64,000 nt of DNA from JAFDBW01 sp963825575 (GTDB taxonomy: Bacteria; Desulfobacterota; Desulfuromonadia; Desulfuromonadales; BM103), in contig CAWGUB010000033.1 of the NCBI GenBank assembly GCA_963825575.1, positions 28,498 to 92,497 on the forward strand, in the 5' to 3' direction. The position numbers and the translations under genes are program-made. This document shows positions 42,892-52,562 of the stretch, in pieces (the stretch's first letter is position 1; each line of letters opens with the position of its first letter). The notes below the pieces were generated by a model. It ran no database searches. It worked only from the letters and a program-made list of their open reading frames with translations, and was not told where the DNA came from.

Positions 42892-45560
42892 TGGCTAAAA
42901 TTCGTGTTTATGAATTGGCGACCAAAATGGGCCTGGACAACAAGGATGTTGTCGAGAAGTTGCAACAGGCCGGTATCGAGGTCAAGAACCATATGAGCGC
43001 ACTAGAAGAAGATGTTGCGCAGAAGTTCGAGACCGAAATGGCAGGCAAGGATGCCGGTGCTCCTCAGCTTGATGAGAGCGTCGAGGTCAAGGTCAACGAA
43101 GAGCGGATCAGCTCTGGTTTGATTCGCCGACGCCGCAAGACTGTCGTCAAGGAAGAGCCGGTAGCCGAAATTACCGCAGCCGCTACTGAGGCCCCTGTCG
43201 AAGAAGAGACTGCTGCCGGTGAGGCAAAGGAGCCGGAAGCCGCGCAAGCGGAAGAAGGGTCCGATCAGGAAGTCGCTGCCGAGAGCACCGAAGCAGTACA
43301 GCCGGAGCCCCAGGCCGAAGAGACGGAAGTGGCCGAGGCACAGCTGGAGAAAGCTGACCAGGAGCCCCCCAAGAAAAAAGCAAAGAAAGAACCGGTCCGT
43401 GCCAAGATCCTCGGCCGGGTTGAATTGCCGACCCCGGTGGAGAGACCGCGCCGTCAGGATGCCGCTGCTGCAAGAGGCAAGCGACCCGAAGCTGGTGAGG
43501 GCAGGCGTCAGGACCGACCGGCGTCAAGCCCCGTCGCACGTCCTTCGGCACGTCCTGTTGCACGGCCTGCTGCTCCGGGAATCCCTGCTGTTCAACCGGA
43601 CATGCCTTCGGAAAAAGAAGGCCGTTCCGTCAAAAAGAAAAAGAAGGGCCGCGATACCGTTAGGACGGATACCGATGGGCCGCGTCGCAAGAGTCGCAGG
43701 GAGGTCTATGAGCCGGATCGTAATGAGCGCTATCGCAAGGGTCGGAAATCGAACCGGCCGGCCAAGAAAACGGAAATTACCCAGTCCAAGGCGATCAAGA
43801 GAAAGATCAGGATCACTGATGTTATCACGATTGGCGAACTGGCCAAACGTATGGGGGTCAAAGCCAACGACCTGATCAAGGAGTTGATGGGGCAGGGCCA
43901 GATGGTGACGATCAACCATCCTCTCGATTTCGAGTCAGCGGCTATCCTGTCTGCCGAGTTCGGTTATGAAGTTGAGAACGTGGCTTTTGACGAGGAAACC
44001 ATCCTGTCTCATTCTGCTGTCACTGAGCAGGGCGATGATGATGGCACGCTGGTGCCCCGTCCGCCGGTTATTACGATCATGGGTCATGTCGATCATGGCA
44101 AGACCAGTCTGCTCGATGCAATTCGTCAAGCCAAGGTGACCGAAGGCGAGGCCGGTGGCATCACCCAGCACATCGGTGCTTACGGTGTTGACCTGGATGG
44201 GCGCAAACTGACCTTCCTCGATACTCCCGGTCACGAAGCTTTTACCGCAATGCGTTCCCGCGGTGCCCAGGTGACAGACATCGTTGTCCTGGTGGTCGCT
44301 GCTGATGATGGTGTTATGCCGCAGACCAAGGAGGCGATCAACCACTCCAAGGCTGCCGGTGTGCCGATTATCGTGGCGGTCAACAAAATTGACAAACCGG
44401 ACGCCAATCCGGACCGTGTCATGCAGGAACTCTCCGAACTGGAGCTGCTGCCGGAAAGCTGGGGCGGCGACACGATCTACGTCAATGTCTCCGCCAAGGA
44501 AAAGACCAATATCGACCAGCTGCTGGAGATGATTCTCCTGCAGTCCGAAGTCCTCGAACTCAAGGCTAACCCGGATAAAAGGGCCAAGGGCACGATCGTC
44601 GAAGCACGTCTCGACAAAGGCCGCGGGCCCGTCACGACAGTGCTGGTCCAGCAGGGCACCCTGAAGATCGGCGACCCGATAGTTGCCGGCCTTCATTTCG
44701 GCCGCGTCAGGTCGATGGCTGATGACCGTGGCCAGTCCGTCGATAAGGCTGGACCGTCATTCCCGGTCGAGGTGACCGGTCTATCGGGTGTCCCGGAGGC
44801 TGGCGAATCTTTCCACGCCGTTGAAGATGAAAAGGTTGCCAAGGACGTCGCCCAGCATCGTCTTCACAAGATCCGTGAGGCCGAACTGGCGAAGAACAGC
44901 AGGATTTCACTGGAGCAGCTCTACGCACGCATCCAGGAGGGTGATGTCAAAGAGCTCAAGGTCGTGGTCAAGGCCGACGTCCAGGGCTCCGTCGAGGCTG
45001 TGGCAGATACTCTGACCAAACTGTCCACGAATGCCTGCCGACTGATTGTTATCCACTCAGGCGTTGGGGGTATCACTGAAACCGATATCAGCCTGGCTGC
45101 CGCATCTGACGCGATTGTCCTCGGTTTCAATGTCCGCCCTGCACCGAAGGCGACCAACCTTGCCGAACTCGAAGGTGTTGATATCCGTCTTTACAATGTC
45201 ATCTACGATGCCATCAATGACATCAAGGACGCCATGGAAGGCCTGCTCGCACCAACTCTCAAGGAAGTCGATCTTGGCCGTGCCGAAGTTCGAGAAGCCT
45301 TCAATGTGACCAAGGTCGGCACCATCGCCGGTTGCTACGTAACTTCAGGTAAAATCCAACGTAATGCATATGCTCGCCTGTTGCGCGATGATATCGTGAT
45401 CTGGACCGGAAAACTTTCATCCCTGCGCCGTTTCAAGGATGACGTCAAGGAAGTCGGGACGAACTATGAGTGTGGTATCGGCCTTGAGCATTACAACGAT
45501 ATAAAGCCCGGTGATATCATCGAGGTATATGAGATCAAGGAAGAGAAAACAATCCTTTAG
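42891..45560 (+). CDS. infB: Translation initiation factor IF-2
   Basis: GTPase that brings initiator tRNA to the 30S subunit and joins the 50S. ATG 42891 overlaps the preceding stop; 889 residues. It has an N-terminal IF2_N domain (MAKIRVYELATKMGLDNKDV), a long charged, Ala/Glu/Lys-rich linker of about 240 residues, a second IF2_N segment (ITIGELAKRMGVKANDLIKE), and the G domain: G1 GHVDHGKTS at about 398, G3 DTPGHEAF, G4 NKID, then domains II-IV. The linker is of normal type for deltaproteobacteria. Confidence 0.98.
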   Translation: MAKIRVYELATKMGLDNKDVVEKLQQAGIEVKNHMSALEEDVAQKFETEMAGKDAGAPQLDESVEVKVNEERISSGLIRRRRKTVVKEEPVAEITAAATEAPVEEETAAGEAKEPEAAQAEEGSDQEVAAESTEAVQPEPQAEETEVAEAQLEKADQEPPKKKAKKEPVRAKILGRVELPTPVERPRRQDAAAARGKRPEAGEGRRQDRPASSPVARPSARPVARPAAPGIPAVQPDMPSEKEGRSVKKKKKGRDTVRTDTDGPRRKSRREVYEPDRNERYRKGRKSNRPAKKTEITQSKAIKRKIRITDVITIGELAKRMGVKANDLIKELMGQGQMVTINHPLDFESAAILSAEFGYEVENVAFDEETILSHSAVTEQGDDDGTLVPRPPVITIMGHVDHGKTSLLDAIRQAKVTEGEAGGITQHIGAYGVDLDGRKLTFLDTPGHEAFTAMRSRGAQVTDIVVLVVAADDGVMPQTKEAINHSKAAGVPIIVAVNKIDKPDANPDRVMQELSELELLPESWGGDTIYVNVSAKEKTNIDQLLEMILLQSEVLELKANPDKRAKGTIVEARLDKGRGPVTTVLVQQGTLKIGDPIVAGLHFGRVRSMADDRGQSVDKAGPSFPVEVTGLSGVPEAGESFHAVEDEKVAKDVAQHRLHKIREAELAKNSRISLEQLYARIQEGDVKELKVVVKADVQGSVEAVADTLTKLSTNACRLIVIHSGVGGITETDISLAAASDAIVLGFNVRPAPKATNLAELEGVDIRLYNVIYDAINDIKDAMEGLLAPTLKEVDLGRAEVREAFNVTKVGTIAGCYVTSGKIQRNAYARLLRDDIVIWTGKLSSLRRFKDDVKEVGTNYECGIGLEHYNDIKPGDIIEVYEIKEEKTIL

Positions 45561-45578
45561 CCTGTAGATGTTCTCAAT

Positions 45579-45866
45579 ATGGTGATTGGAGTCCTGCAAA
45601 TTGATCTGCGCCTGCATGCACCACAAAACCTGAAGCAGAAGCGCGGCATCACGCAGAAGATCCTGGCCCGCTGCCGAAATCGTTTCCCGGCCAGTTGTGC
45701 CGAGATCGGCCATCAGGACCTCTGGCAGAGAAGCTTGCTGGGATTTGCCGTTATCAACAACTCGGAACAGGTGATCGCTCCGATTCTGGCGCGCATCGAA
45801 GCTGAAATACTGGATAACAGCGAAGTCGATCTGATTAATGTCGACACGGAATTTATCCATTACTGA
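45579..45866 (+). CDS. DUF503 family protein (YlxP-like)
   Basis: Small protein of 95 residues matching DUF503: MVIGVLQIDLRLHAPQNLKQKR, FPASCAEIGHQDLWQRSLLG and the terminal DLINVDTEFIHY. Family function is not established. Its place between infB and rbfA is conserved widely (ylxP in Bacillus), which suggests a role in ribosome assembly. Gap of 18 bases from infB and 9 to rbfA. Confidence 0.9.
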   Translation: MVIGVLQIDLRLHAPQNLKQKRGITQKILARCRNRFPASCAEIGHQDLWQRSLLGFAVINNSEQVIAPILARIEAEILDNSEVDLINVDTEFIHY

Positions 45867-45875
45867 AAACAGGAA

Positions 45876-46244
45876 TTGTCGAAGGTGGCCTCACAACGCG
45901 CACAAAGGGTGGCTGAAACCATCCATAAAGAAATATCGAGCCTGCTGATCAAAGGGCTCAAGGACCCGCGCATCGGATTCGTTACGATCACCTCGGTTGA
46001 TGTCACATCAGACCTGCGCCAGGCCAAGATTTACTACACCCTGATGGGTAGCCAGGACGACCGCGACCAGACCAGATCCGGACTGGACAGCTGTTCATCT
46101 TATGTCCGGCAGCAGCTTGGAAAAGTGCTGCGCCTGCGCCATGTCCCGGAAATCCACTTCATCTATGATGCATCCTTTGATTACGGCCAGCACATCGAAA
46201 AACTTCTGAGCGAAGTTAAATCAGACCTGCAAGAAGATGATTGA
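45876..46244 (+). CDS. rbfA: Ribosome-binding factor A
   Basis: 30S maturation factor needed for 16S rRNA 5' processing and cold growth. The 122-residue protein has QRVAETIHKEISSLLIKGLK, DPRIGFVTITSVDVTSDLRQ and the KH-type fold with RHVPEIHFIYD near the end. The start is TTG 45876 (MSKVASQRAQR). It overlaps nrnA by eight bases. Confidence 0.95.
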   Translation: MSKVASQRAQRVAETIHKEISSLLIKGLKDPRIGFVTITSVDVTSDLRQAKIYYTLMGSQDDRDQTRSGLDSCSSYVRQQLGKVLRLRHVPEIHFIYDASFDYGQHIEKLLSEVKSDLQEDD

Positions 46245-47196
46245 ATCGATCCTGCAACTTATTCACCAGAGCCAGACCTTTCTGGTTGCCTCCCACGAAA
46301 ATCCGGATGGTGATGCGATCGGTTCGACCCTGGCCCTGACCAACCTGTTGCGGGAGATGGGCAAGGACGTAGTCGCTTACAATCAAGACCGTGCACCCCT
46401 GGAATATACCTTTCTTCCCGGATATGCATCAGTCGTCAATGAAGTAGACGCCATGCGGACCTTTGATGCCGGTTTCGTCCTCGACGCCGGCGAATTAAAT
46501 CGGGCCGGCAGCTGGATTAAAGGGTGCTGTCGCACGCTGGTTAATATCGATCATCACCCTTGTTCAGAAGATTTCGGCGACATTTACTATCTCGATACCG
46601 AGGCCTGTGCCACAGGCGTGATGATTTATCGCATTTTGCAGGCGGCAGGGCGTAAGCTTTCACTGGACGTTGCTACCTGCATCTATACGGCAATCCTTGC
46701 CGATACCGGCTCTTTCCGCTACTCAAATGCCAATCAGGAAGCCTTCCGGGTTGCTGGTGAAATGATCGAGGTCGGCGTCGACCCCTGGTCGATTGCCTCC
46801 GGTCTTTATGAAAGTCAGGACAAGGAACGGTTGAGCCTGCTCGCTATGGCGCTGCCAACCCTGAAGATCTCCGCATGTGGGCGGTATGCTTCCCTTGCGG
46901 TCACCCTGGACATGTACGACAAAACCGGTGCTCACGAAGAACACACCGACCGGTTTATTAATTATCCCCGTTCGATACGTGGAGTCGAAGTTGCGATTTT
47001 CTTCCGCCAGCTGGACCAGAACCTCTTCAAGGTTGGATTCCGTTCCAAGGGCAACATCGATGTCGGGGCGCTGGCCAGGGCCATGCATGGCGGTGGTCAC
47101 CACAATGCAGCTGGTGCGACAGCCGAGGGGGATCTTGAGATAGTCCAGAAACGGGTCTATGAGAAGGTTTCCCTCCTGCTTGCCGATCTTAAATGA
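46237..47196 (+). CDS. nrnA: DHH-family oligoribonuclease/PAP phosphatase (NrnA-like)
   Basis: Manganese-dependent phosphoesterase that clears nanoRNA and pAp. The 319-residue protein has HENPDGDAIGSTLALTNLL, the DHH motif in NIDHHPC, a DTGSFRY stretch, and a C-terminal DHHA1 domain with MHGGGHHNAAGA. The rbfA-nrnA-truB order is common. It overlaps truB by four bases. Confidence 0.94.
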   Translation: MIESILQLIHQSQTFLVASHENPDGDAIGSTLALTNLLREMGKDVVAYNQDRAPLEYTFLPGYASVVNEVDAMRTFDAGFVLDAGELNRAGSWIKGCCRTLVNIDHHPCSEDFGDIYYLDTEACATGVMIYRILQAAGRKLSLDVATCIYTAILADTGSFRYSNANQEAFRVAGEMIEVGVDPWSIASGLYESQDKERLSLLAMALPTLKISACGRYASLAVTLDMYDKTGAHEEHTDRFINYPRSIRGVEVAIFFRQLDQNLFKVGFRSKGNIDVGALARAMHGGGHHNAAGATAEGDLEIVQKRVYEKVSLLLADLK

Positions 47197-48110
47197 ACGG
47201 TGTCCTGATTATCGATAAACCGGCCGGGATGACCTCCTTCGACGTGGTTCGCCAGGTCCGTCGTATGGTGAACACGCGCCGGGTCGGTCATGCTGGCACG
47301 CTCGACCCGATGGCAACCGGCGTTTTACCTGTGGCGATTGGTACGGCGACGCGCCTGATAGAGTATATGATGGCCGGGGACAAGACCTACCGTGCAACCC
47401 TGAAGTTTGGGAGCGCGACCGATACCCAGGATTCGGAAGGTCAGGTGCTTGAAGAAAAACCCTGGCAATCTGTCGACAGGGCAGCGGTCGATGCTGCTGT
47501 CGAAAACTTTATCGGCGAGATAGAGCAGCTCCCGCCGATGTATTCTGCCCTGAAAAAAGACGGTCAACCTCTTTACAAGCTGGCCCGCCAGGGAATTGAG
47601 GTTGATCGTGAACCACGTAAGGTCTACGTGAAAAGCCTGACTATCGACGAATTCTCTGCTCCGCATCTGACCTTCACTGTAGCTTGCAGCAAAGGGACCT
47701 ATGTCAGAACCCTCTGCCACGATATAGGGAAAACCCTTGGTTGTGGTGCCCACATGACTGATTTGCGGCGCCTGACCTGCGGGCGCTTTGATCTTGAGAA
47801 GAGTCATCCTCTGCAGGTATTGCTGGATTTGTCGGCGCACGGCAGACCTCTGCCGTTCCTGTCCTTGGCAGAGACCCTTGCAGACTGGCCAGAACTGACG
47901 GTTGACGGTGTGGTTCTTGAGCGCCTGCAGAACGGCGTCGCGCCGAGCATCGAAGACCTGACTGGCAACAAGCCTGCTGCTGGTGACAAAGTACGGTTTA
48001 TGGCTGCAGAGACCCTGGTCGCGGTCGCCAGCTACACTCCTGGAGGTCATGGTAAAAGGCCCGGAGATTTTGAGCTTTTAAAGGTTTTCCCGCTTGTCGA
48101 TGATGAATGA
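47193..48110 (+). CDS. truB: tRNA pseudouridine-55 synthase
   Basis: Makes pseudouridine at position 55 in the T-loop of tRNAs. The 305-residue protein starts MNGVLIIDKPAGMTSFDVVR, with catalytic Asp38 in GHAGTLDPMATGVLPVA and the YSALKKDGQPLYKLAR and GTYVRTLCHDIG motifs. A C-terminal PUA-like part is present. The ATG overlaps the nrnA stop. It is followed by a 106-base leader before rpsO. Confidence 0.97.
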   Translation: MNGVLIIDKPAGMTSFDVVRQVRRMVNTRRVGHAGTLDPMATGVLPVAIGTATRLIEYMMAGDKTYRATLKFGSATDTQDSEGQVLEEKPWQSVDRAAVDAAVENFIGEIEQLPPMYSALKKDGQPLYKLARQGIEVDREPRKVYVKSLTIDEFSAPHLTFTVACSKGTYVRTLCHDIGKTLGCGAHMTDLRRLTCGRFDLEKSHPLQVLLDLSAHGRPLPFLSLAETLADWPELTVDGVVLERLQNGVAPSIEDLTGNKPAAGDKVRFMAAETLVAVASYTPGGHGKRPGDFELLKVFPLVDDE

Positions 48111-48216
48111 TAAATGCTTTACTCTGCCGGGTATTTATGGTAGATAATGCTTCTTTAGCTCAGCTAGATGCTGAAGATAACAATAACTCTCAGAAAAAGA
48201 TTAAGGAGGTGGCGCC

Positions 48217-48483
48217 GTGCTGGCCACAGAACGCAAACAAGAAATTATTGAAAAATTCAAAACCCATGACGGTGATACGGGTTCCCCCGAAGTTCAGATC
48301 GCTCTTCTTTCGGAGCGCATCACGTATCTGACGGATCATTTCCGTACCCACAAAAAGGACCACCACTCTCGACGTGGCCTTCTGAAAATTGTCGGCCAGC
48401 GCCGTCGCCTGCTCGATTACCTGAAAAGCAAGGATGTTGAGCGTTATCGTACGGTGATCAAGGAACTGGGTATTCGCCGTTAA
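48217..48483 (+). CDS. rpsO: 30S ribosomal protein S15
   Basis: Binds 16S rRNA in the central domain and takes part in bridge B4. The 88-residue protein has DTGSPEVQIALLSERITYL, HFRTHKKDHHSRRGLL and RRRLLDYLK, all family hallmarks. The start is GTG 48217 behind a very strong AAGGAGGTG site. In many bacteria S15 represses its own translation through its leader; a structured leader could lie in the preceding 106 bases. Confidence 0.98.
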   Translation: MLATERKQEIIEKFKTHDGDTGSPEVQIALLSERITYLTDHFRTHKKDHHSRRGLLKIVGQRRRLLDYLKSKDVERYRTVIKELGIRR

Positions 48484-48487
48484 AATC

Positions 48488-48528
48488 AGGCAGCAAGCTC
48501 GCCAATGTTCTGAGTCTGCTGCCTTTTA
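48488..48528 (+). terminator. Intrinsic terminator between rpsO and pnp
   Basis: AGGCAGCA and TGCTGCCT form an 8-bp stem enclosing about 21 bases, followed by TTTTATTT. Partial read-through into pnp is known for this arrangement in E. coli; here it is inferred. Confidence 0.7.
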
Positions 48529-48641
48529 TTTGTAGGTGTCGTGGCCGGGAGGTTGTCCGGAGAGAGATTCTGATCATCATCGCATCAGAAGCTGTCTCAG
48601 GCCATCCTCCTCTGCCATTTTAGGAAGCAGTAAATTACAGG

Positions 48642-48659
48642 TGACCGGACGTCCGGTCA
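48642..48659 (+). promoter_or_regulatory. Perfect palindrome in the pnp leader
   Basis: TGACCGGACGTCCGGTCA is an 18-bp perfect palindrome ending 13 bases before the pnp ATG and next to the AAAGAGGAAA ribosome binding site. As RNA it could form a hairpin or pair between transcripts; as DNA it could be an operator. Confidence 0.5.
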
Positions 48660-48672
48660 GAAAGAGGAAAAG

Positions 48673-50772
48673 ATGGCTTATCAGAAAGTCGAAATCGAAT
48701 TCAACGGCCAGCCGTTGATCATGGAAACGGGCAAAATGGCCCGTCAAGCTGACGGCGCTGTCGTCGTTACTTACGGCGAGACCAAGGTGCTCTGTACCGT
48801 TGTCTCCGCCAGGAAAATGCGTGAAGGGCAAGGGTTTTTCCCTCTTACCGTCAACTACCAGGAAAAGTTCTATGCCGGCGGTAAAATTCCTGGTTCTTTT
48901 TTCCGCCGTGAACGCGGCACCACTGAACGCGAAACGTTGATCTGCCGGTTGATCGATCGGCCGATGCGCCCGCTCTTTCCCAAGGGCTACATGTTCGAAA
49001 CCCAGATCATGCCAACCGTTATCTCTGCGGACATGGTAAATGACCCGGATACGCTCGCGATGGTCGCTGCTTCAGCCTCTGTTGCCATCTCCGATATCCC
49101 TTTTGAGGGTCCGATAGCTGCAGTTCGTGTTGGACGGGTCGATGGCAAACTGATTGCCAACCCGACCATCGAACAGCAGGGACAGAGCGATATCGAGATC
49201 GTTGTCTCCGGTTCGAAAGATGCCGTGATGATGGTTGAGGGCGAATCTGACTTCCTTTCCGAAGCAGAGATGCTCGATGCGATCTTCTTTGGCCACGAAT
49301 CACTGCAACCTCTTATCGAAGCTCAATCTGAGTTGGCCAAACTGGTCGGACTCGAGAAGCGCGAGTTCATCGTCGCCGAGACCGATGCCGCATTGGAAGC
49401 CAAGGTCACTGCCCTTGCCGATGCAAATGTCGTTGAGGCCGTTAAGATTCAGACTAAACAGGAACGTTATGCTGCTCTGGGCGATAACCGTACTGCGGTC
49501 AAGGAACAGCTGGCTGAGGAATTCGAAGGTCGTGAAGAGGAGATCAGTGCCATCCTCGGTTCGATCGAAAAGCGCGTTGTCCGCCAGATGGTGACCAAGG
49601 ATCGCATTCGTATCGATGGTCGCGACATGAGCACGATTCGCCCAATCAGCTGTGAAGTCGGCGTCCTGCCGCGTGCACACGGTAGTGCCTTGTTCACCCG
49701 TGGTGAGACCCAGGCCCTGGTGGCTGCGACTTTGGGGACCAAGGTCGATGAACAGCGCATGGACAATGTCCAGGGGATGGATTTTAAAAAGTTTATGCTG
49801 CACTACAACTTCCCGCCGTTCTGTGTCGGTGAAACCAGCATGCGTCTCTTCCCCGGTCGTCGTGAGATCGGTCATGGTATGCTCGCAGAGCGTAGCGCAG
49901 CGCAAATCCTGCCTACGCATGAAGTCTTCCCTTACACGATCCGTATCGTCTCCGATGTTCTCGAATCGAATGGTTCGTCTTCAATGGCCTCTGTCTGCGG
50001 CGCATCTCTGTCGTTGATGGATGCCGGTGTTCCGGTCAAGGAAGCGATTGCCGGAATTGCCATGGGCCTGATCAAGGAAGGCGACGACGTTGCGATCCTG
50101 AGTGATATTCTTGGCGACGAGGATCATCTCGGCGACATGGACTTCAAGGTGACCGGTTCTGCTGCCGGTATTACAGCTTTGCAGATGGATATCAAGATCT
50201 CCGGCGTCACCAGGGAGATCATGACGCAGGCCCTTGATCAAGCCAAGCAAGGCCGTATTCATATCCTTGGCGAGATGGCCAAGTGCATCGATAAGCCGCG
50301 CGAAGAGCTGTCCAAATACGCACCGCGTATCACCAGTATCAAGGTCAAATCCGATCAGGTACGGACCGTTATCGGTTCTGGCGGCAAGAATGTTCGCGGC
50401 GTGATCGAAGCGACCGGCTGTGCCATCGACATTCAGGATGATGGTACGATCCATATCGCATCTACCGATGGTGAAGCCGCCAAGCTTGCTATCAAGATGA
50501 TCCGTGACCTGATTCAGGAAGCCGAAGTTGGCAAGCTCTACAACGGGACAGTGCGTAAGATCATGGAATTCGGTGCCTTTGTTGAAATCTTCCCCGGCAC
50601 TGACGGCCTGGTTCACATCTCCGAACTGGACAAGGAACGCGTCCGTGCGGTCACCGATGTCCTGAACGAGGGTGACAAGGTTCTGGTCAAATGCATCGGC
50701 ATCGACAAACAGGGCAAGATCAAGCTGTCACGTAAAGAAGCCCTCGGCCAGGCATTGTCCGAGGACGCTTAA
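48673..50772 (+). CDS. pnp: Polynucleotide phosphorylase
   Basis: Phosphorolytic 3'-5' exoribonuclease of the RNA-decay machinery. The 699-residue protein has two RNase PH domains (PGSFFRREGR-like GSFFRRERGTTERETL and the second with FCVGETSMRLFPGRREIGHG), a helical linker, a KH domain (VIGSGGKNVRGVIEATGCA) and a C-terminal S1 domain (GTVRKIMEFGAFVEIFPGTD). The rpsO-pnp order is near-universal. The peptidase gene follows after 13 bases. Confidence 0.98.
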   Translation: MAYQKVEIEFNGQPLIMETGKMARQADGAVVVTYGETKVLCTVVSARKMREGQGFFPLTVNYQEKFYAGGKIPGSFFRRERGTTERETLICRLIDRPMRPLFPKGYMFETQIMPTVISADMVNDPDTLAMVAASASVAISDIPFEGPIAAVRVGRVDGKLIANPTIEQQGQSDIEIVVSGSKDAVMMVEGESDFLSEAEMLDAIFFGHESLQPLIEAQSELAKLVGLEKREFIVAETDAALEAKVTALADANVVEAVKIQTKQERYAALGDNRTAVKEQLAEEFEGREEEISAILGSIEKRVVRQMVTKDRIRIDGRDMSTIRPISCEVGVLPRAHGSALFTRGETQALVAATLGTKVDEQRMDNVQGMDFKKFMLHYNFPPFCVGETSMRLFPGRREIGHGMLAERSAAQILPTHEVFPYTIRIVSDVLESNGSSSMASVCGASLSLMDAGVPVKEAIAGIAMGLIKEGDDVAILSDILGDEDHLGDMDFKVTGSAAGITALQMDIKISGVTREIMTQALDQAKQGRIHILGEMAKCIDKPREELSKYAPRITSIKVKSDQVRTVIGSGGKNVRGVIEATGCAIDIQDDGTIHIASTDGEAAKLAIKMIRDLIQEAEVGKLYNGTVRKIMEFGAFVEIFPGTDGLVHISELDKERVRAVTDVLNEGDKVLVKCIGIDKQGKIKLSRKEALGQALSEDA

Positions 50773-50785
50773 CCTTAAGGCGTTC

Positions 50786-52048
50786 ATGACTCAACGAACG
50801 ATGCTCGATAATGGCATCCGGGTGCTATCTGAAAATGTGCCCGGATGCCATTCTACTTCCCTCGGGGTATGGGTTAACAATGGCTCGCGCCATGAACCTG
50901 TTGCGCTGAACGGTATCTCTCACTTTATCGAACACATGCTCTTCAAGGGCACGGAACGGCGCAGCGCGCAATCCGTTGCCCGCGAGGTCGATTCAGTAGG
51001 CGGCCTTCTCAATGGCTTTACCAGCCGTGAATTCAGTTGTTATTTCGTCAAGATCCTCGCTGAAAAGTTGCCGATGGCGGTCGATTTGCTTGGCGATATG
51101 ATCTGCCATTCCAGATTCAGCCCTGATGACATAGAAAAAGAACGACGGGTTATCCTGCAGGAGATCGCCATGATCGAGGATAGCCCCGAAGATCTTATCC
51201 ACGACCAGTTTACCCATTCTTTCTGGGCCGGGCATCCGCTCGGCATGCCGATTATCGGTACCCAGAACACCGTTGGCGACGTTGAGCGGCAGCAGATGCT
51301 GATGTTCATGGCTGACCGTTACGTCGGTGACAACCTTTGCATTGTGGCCGCCGGTTCCGTCGACCACGAAGAACTGGTCGGCCTGGTCGAGAAGGCTTTT
51401 GGTGATATGCCCGAATCGGGCGTGAAACATGAAGATGTTGTCCCAGTTGTAACCAGAAGAGTCGAAGTGACCCACCGTGAACTTGAACAGACCCAGCTCT
51501 GCCTCGGAGTCGAGGGTTTGGCACAGAACCATCCTGACCGTTATGGCACATACCTGCTGAATACTATCCTGGGGGGCAACATGAGTTCCCGCCTGTTTCA
51601 GAAGATTCGTGAGCAGCTTGGCCTGGCCTATTCGGTCTACAGCTATCATCATAACCATTCCGACAGTGGTGCCTTCATTATCTATGCCGGGATTGCCGCA
51701 GAAGAAGCCCCACTGGTAGCCCGTGCGATCCTTGATGAAATGACCCGCATGCGACATGAAATGGTGACTCAGGAAGAATTACAGAGTGCCAAGGACTTTC
51801 TCAAGGGCAGCATGCTGCTGGCAATGGAAAGTACCGACAACCGCATGACCCGACTGGCCAAAAATGAGCTCTTCCTGAGAGATGTTGGAACCAGCCTCGA
51901 GGAGAGCCGGGAGATGATTGATGCGGTCACCGCGGAACTGATCCAGGAGCTGGCAGAAAAGCTGTTTGTCAACGAAACCTTTAATATGCAAGTGGCCGGA
52001 AGGGTCGATACGGCAGCTTTTCCGGATAGCGATTTGCAATTGGGATAG
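50786..52048 (+). CDS. M16-family zinc metallopeptidase
   Basis: Insulinase/MPP-like peptidase of 420 residues. The inverted zinc motif HFIEH is at residues 46-50 (ISHFIEHMLFKGTERRSA), with the downstream Glu in ILQEIAMIEDSPED. The C-terminal half has the typical second domain (GLAYSVYSYHHNHSDSGAF). ATG 50786 is chosen as the start of the conserved region. M16 genes after pnp are common in bacteria; the natural substrate is unknown. No signal peptide is seen, so cytoplasmic action is likely. Confidence 0.92.
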   Translation: MTQRTMLDNGIRVLSENVPGCHSTSLGVWVNNGSRHEPVALNGISHFIEHMLFKGTERRSAQSVAREVDSVGGLLNGFTSREFSCYFVKILAEKLPMAVDLLGDMICHSRFSPDDIEKERRVILQEIAMIEDSPEDLIHDQFTHSFWAGHPLGMPIIGTQNTVGDVERQQMLMFMADRYVGDNLCIVAAGSVDHEELVGLVEKAFGDMPESGVKHEDVVPVVTRRVEVTHRELEQTQLCLGVEGLAQNHPDRYGTYLLNTILGGNMSSRLFQKIREQLGLAYSVYSYHHNHSDSGAFIIYAGIAAEEAPLVARAILDEMTRMRHEMVTQEELQSAKDFLKGSMLLAMESTDNRMTRLAKNELFLRDVGTSLEESREMIDAVTAELIQELAEKLFVNETFNMQVAGRVDTAAFPDSDLQLG

Positions 52049-52109
52049 AGGAGAAAGATGCTTTAAAGTGTGAACACTTAAAGCCCTATAACTTTACAGC
52101 GGTTTTTTT

Positions 52110-52562
52110 ATGACGATTCAAATCAAGGTCAAAAAGCTCCACCCGAATGCCATTGTCCCTGTCTACATGACTGAACATGCCGCCGGCATGGACCTATGTA
52201 CGGTGGTCGACGAGCCGGTTGTCCTTGCGCCGGGTGAGCGAACCCTGCTGCCGACCGGACTGGCCATGGAAATCCCTCCCGGCTACGAAGGCCAGGTCCG
52301 GCCGCGTTCAGGACTCGCCCTGAAAAAAGGCATTGCTCTGGTCAACTCACCGGGAACAATTGACGCCGACTATCGTGGCGAAATCGGCATTATCATTATC
52401 AACCACGGCAGCGAGCCGGTTGAGATCATGCCGGGAGATCGTGTCGCCCAGCTGATTATTGCCCCGGTCACTCGGGCCTCACTGGTCGAGGTGGAAGATT
52501 TGAATGATACCGGTCGCAACTCAGGTGGGTTCGGCCACACCGGCGTCAGTCTTAAACCATGA
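52110..52562 (+). CDS. dut: dUTP diphosphatase
   Basis: Converts dUTP to dUMP, keeping uracil out of DNA and feeding dTMP synthesis. The 150-residue trimeric-type enzyme has all five motifs: AAGMDLC, RPRSGLALKKGI, GTIDADYRGEI, GDRVAQLII and the C-terminal P-loop-like GRNSGGFGHTG. It overlaps the DUF493 gene by four bases. An imperfect hairpin (52060-52084) lies upstream. Confidence 0.96.
   Translation: MTIQIKVKKLHPNAIVPVYMTEHAAGMDLCTVVDEPVVLAPGERTLLPTGLAMEIPPGYEGQVRPRSGLALKKGIALVNSPGTIDADYRGEIGIIIINHGSEPVEIMPGDRVAQLIIAPVTRASLVEVEDLNDTGRNSGGFGHTGVSLKP

Noticed and set aside
48145..48195. tRNA-like TTAGCTCAGCTAGATGC in the rpsO leader
   Set aside because: It resembles a tRNA D-arm, but no anticodon stem, T-arm (GGTTCGA) or acceptor pairing follows.
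48107..48331. 74-codon frame starting at 48107 across the rpsO start
   Set aside because: It runs out of frame through the clear S15 gene; the strong ribosome binding site belongs to GTG 48217.
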